In this document: piece by piece, positions 63,615 to 64,000 of the stretch
How the letters are laid out: each line of letters starts with the position of its first letter
Numbering within the stretch: position 1 is the stretch's first letter
Assembly: GCF_947500765.1 (NCBI RefSeq)
Contig: NZ_CANMTH010000001.1
Span: 1-64,000, forward strand
Source: an uncultured Formosa sp.
Lineage (GTDB): Bacteria; Bacteroidota; Bacteroidia; Flavobacteriales; Flavobacteriaceae
Length of the DNA: 64,000 nt
Direction of reading: 5' to 3'
Notes under the pieces: model-generated
Seen by the model: only the letters and a program-made list of their open reading frames with translations
Database searches by the model: none
Told to the model about the DNA's origin: nothing
Position numbers and translations under genes: made by a program

Positions 63615-64000
63615 ATTTTTTTAAATTCTAATTTAACATTTCTATTTTTTAGTAAAGAGATCCAAACAAGTGAAAACAAATAACATCCTATCTGTCTATG
63701 AAAGATATTTTCTATCAATAAAATTAACATTACACTCCCTAAAAGCGACAATGTATAAAAACTAATTCTAGAAATCGTTAACATTAAATATAAGATTAGA
63801 AGAAACAAAACAATCCCAATCCACCCAGAGCTTAATAGAAAATCTATATACTGATTATGGGAATTAAAACTACGCTTTACATACCAATTTCTTTTTTTAT
63901 TTACATCGATATTACTATTGTAACAATTTACAAGTTGACTTTTAACATCATAAAATCCATTCCCTAAAAAAGGGTTAAAATTATTCTTGAATATTCCATA
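63611..64000 (-). CDS. O-antigen ligase / polymerase family membrane protein (C-terminal 129 residues; runs off right edge)
   Basis: The frame stays open to the window edge. Visible: NPFLGNGFYDVKSQL, SFNSHNQYIDFLLSSGWIGI, the Wzy_C/O-antigen ligase signature HNxYl, followed by transmembrane helices (VLFLLILYLMLTIS, SLLGSVMLILLIENIF). Ends with a basic tail that overlaps the GT4 start. Polymerises or ligates surface glycan repeats in the periplasm. Marks the start of a polysaccharide gene cluster beyond this window. Confidence 0.85.
   Translation of the reverse strand, partial: YGIFKNNFNPFLGNGFYDVKSQLVNCYNSNIDVNKKRNWYVKRSFNSHNQYIDFLLSSGWIGIVLFLLILYLMLTISRISFYTLSLLGSVMLILLIENIFHRQIGCYLFSLVWISLLKNRNVKLEFKKI

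Overview
The window is a chromosomal segment of a low-GC Bacteroidota bacterium, almost certainly a member of the Flavobacteriaceae. The evidence is the TAnnTTTG-type promoter boxes, a GLPGLI/TonB-receptor locus, a PID-CTERM protein, an OmpA protein with calcium-type repeats lying between addA- and addB-like genes, a GreA-like protein overlapping mtgA, and typical family gene orders such as yceD-rpmF-fabH-accB-accC. Most of the window is ordinary core genome. The accessory part is roughly 1-17.5 kb.

Layout. 1-6.4 kb: the start of a very repetitive collagen-like surface protein (runs off the left edge, minus strand), a membrane-anchored TPR/AraC-type regulator, a 1.3 kb gene-poor stretch holding the 3' remnant of another gene and candidate operators, and a tRNA-Ala(GGC). 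6.5-10.5 kb: MATE exporter, two tiny overlapping membrane-protein genes, a 2-oxoglutarate oxygenase, queD and lpxH. 10.5-17.5 kb: a TonB-dependent receptor, three GLPGLI-family genes, two small secreted two-cysteine proteins and two decayed receptor 5' ends. These read as three tandem copies of one module, each preceded by the same palindrome. 17.5-31.3 kb: MFS exporter, recJ, OsmC, AhpD-like, DUF2975/XRE pair, UDG-family, HopJ-like, rsmI, tdk, alr, mscL, asd and a prolyl oligopeptidase. 31.5-43.4 kb: a HAD-containing two-domain protein with an orphan ABC ATPase, GreA-like/mtgA/addB, ompA and addA. 43.5-50.5 kb: superoxide dismutase, a candidate small RNA, the accC-accB-fabH-rpmF-yceD fatty-acid cluster, pdxA, ribE and the PID-CTERM protein. 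50.8-57 kb: VOC protein and a xylose locus (LacI-type regulator facing xylB-xylA-xylE). 57.4-64 kb: a GT2-like membrane protein, a zinc metallopeptidase, a two-component pair, and the start of a polysaccharide locus (GT4 and O-antigen ligase, cut by the right edge).

Most noteworthy is 13-17.5 kb. The arrangement is operator palindrome, small secreted two-Cys protein, GLPGLI protein, TonB receptor, repeated three times in one direction, with only the distal receptor intact. The other two receptors are reduced to about 60 codons at the same breakpoint, inside a 345-bp direct repeat spaced exactly 1,814 bp. The same palindrome, followed by a conserved TTTTCGATGAA box, also lies upstream of the AraC-type regulator, which suggests a small regulon. 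All functions are inferred from sequence reading alone; no database search was run.
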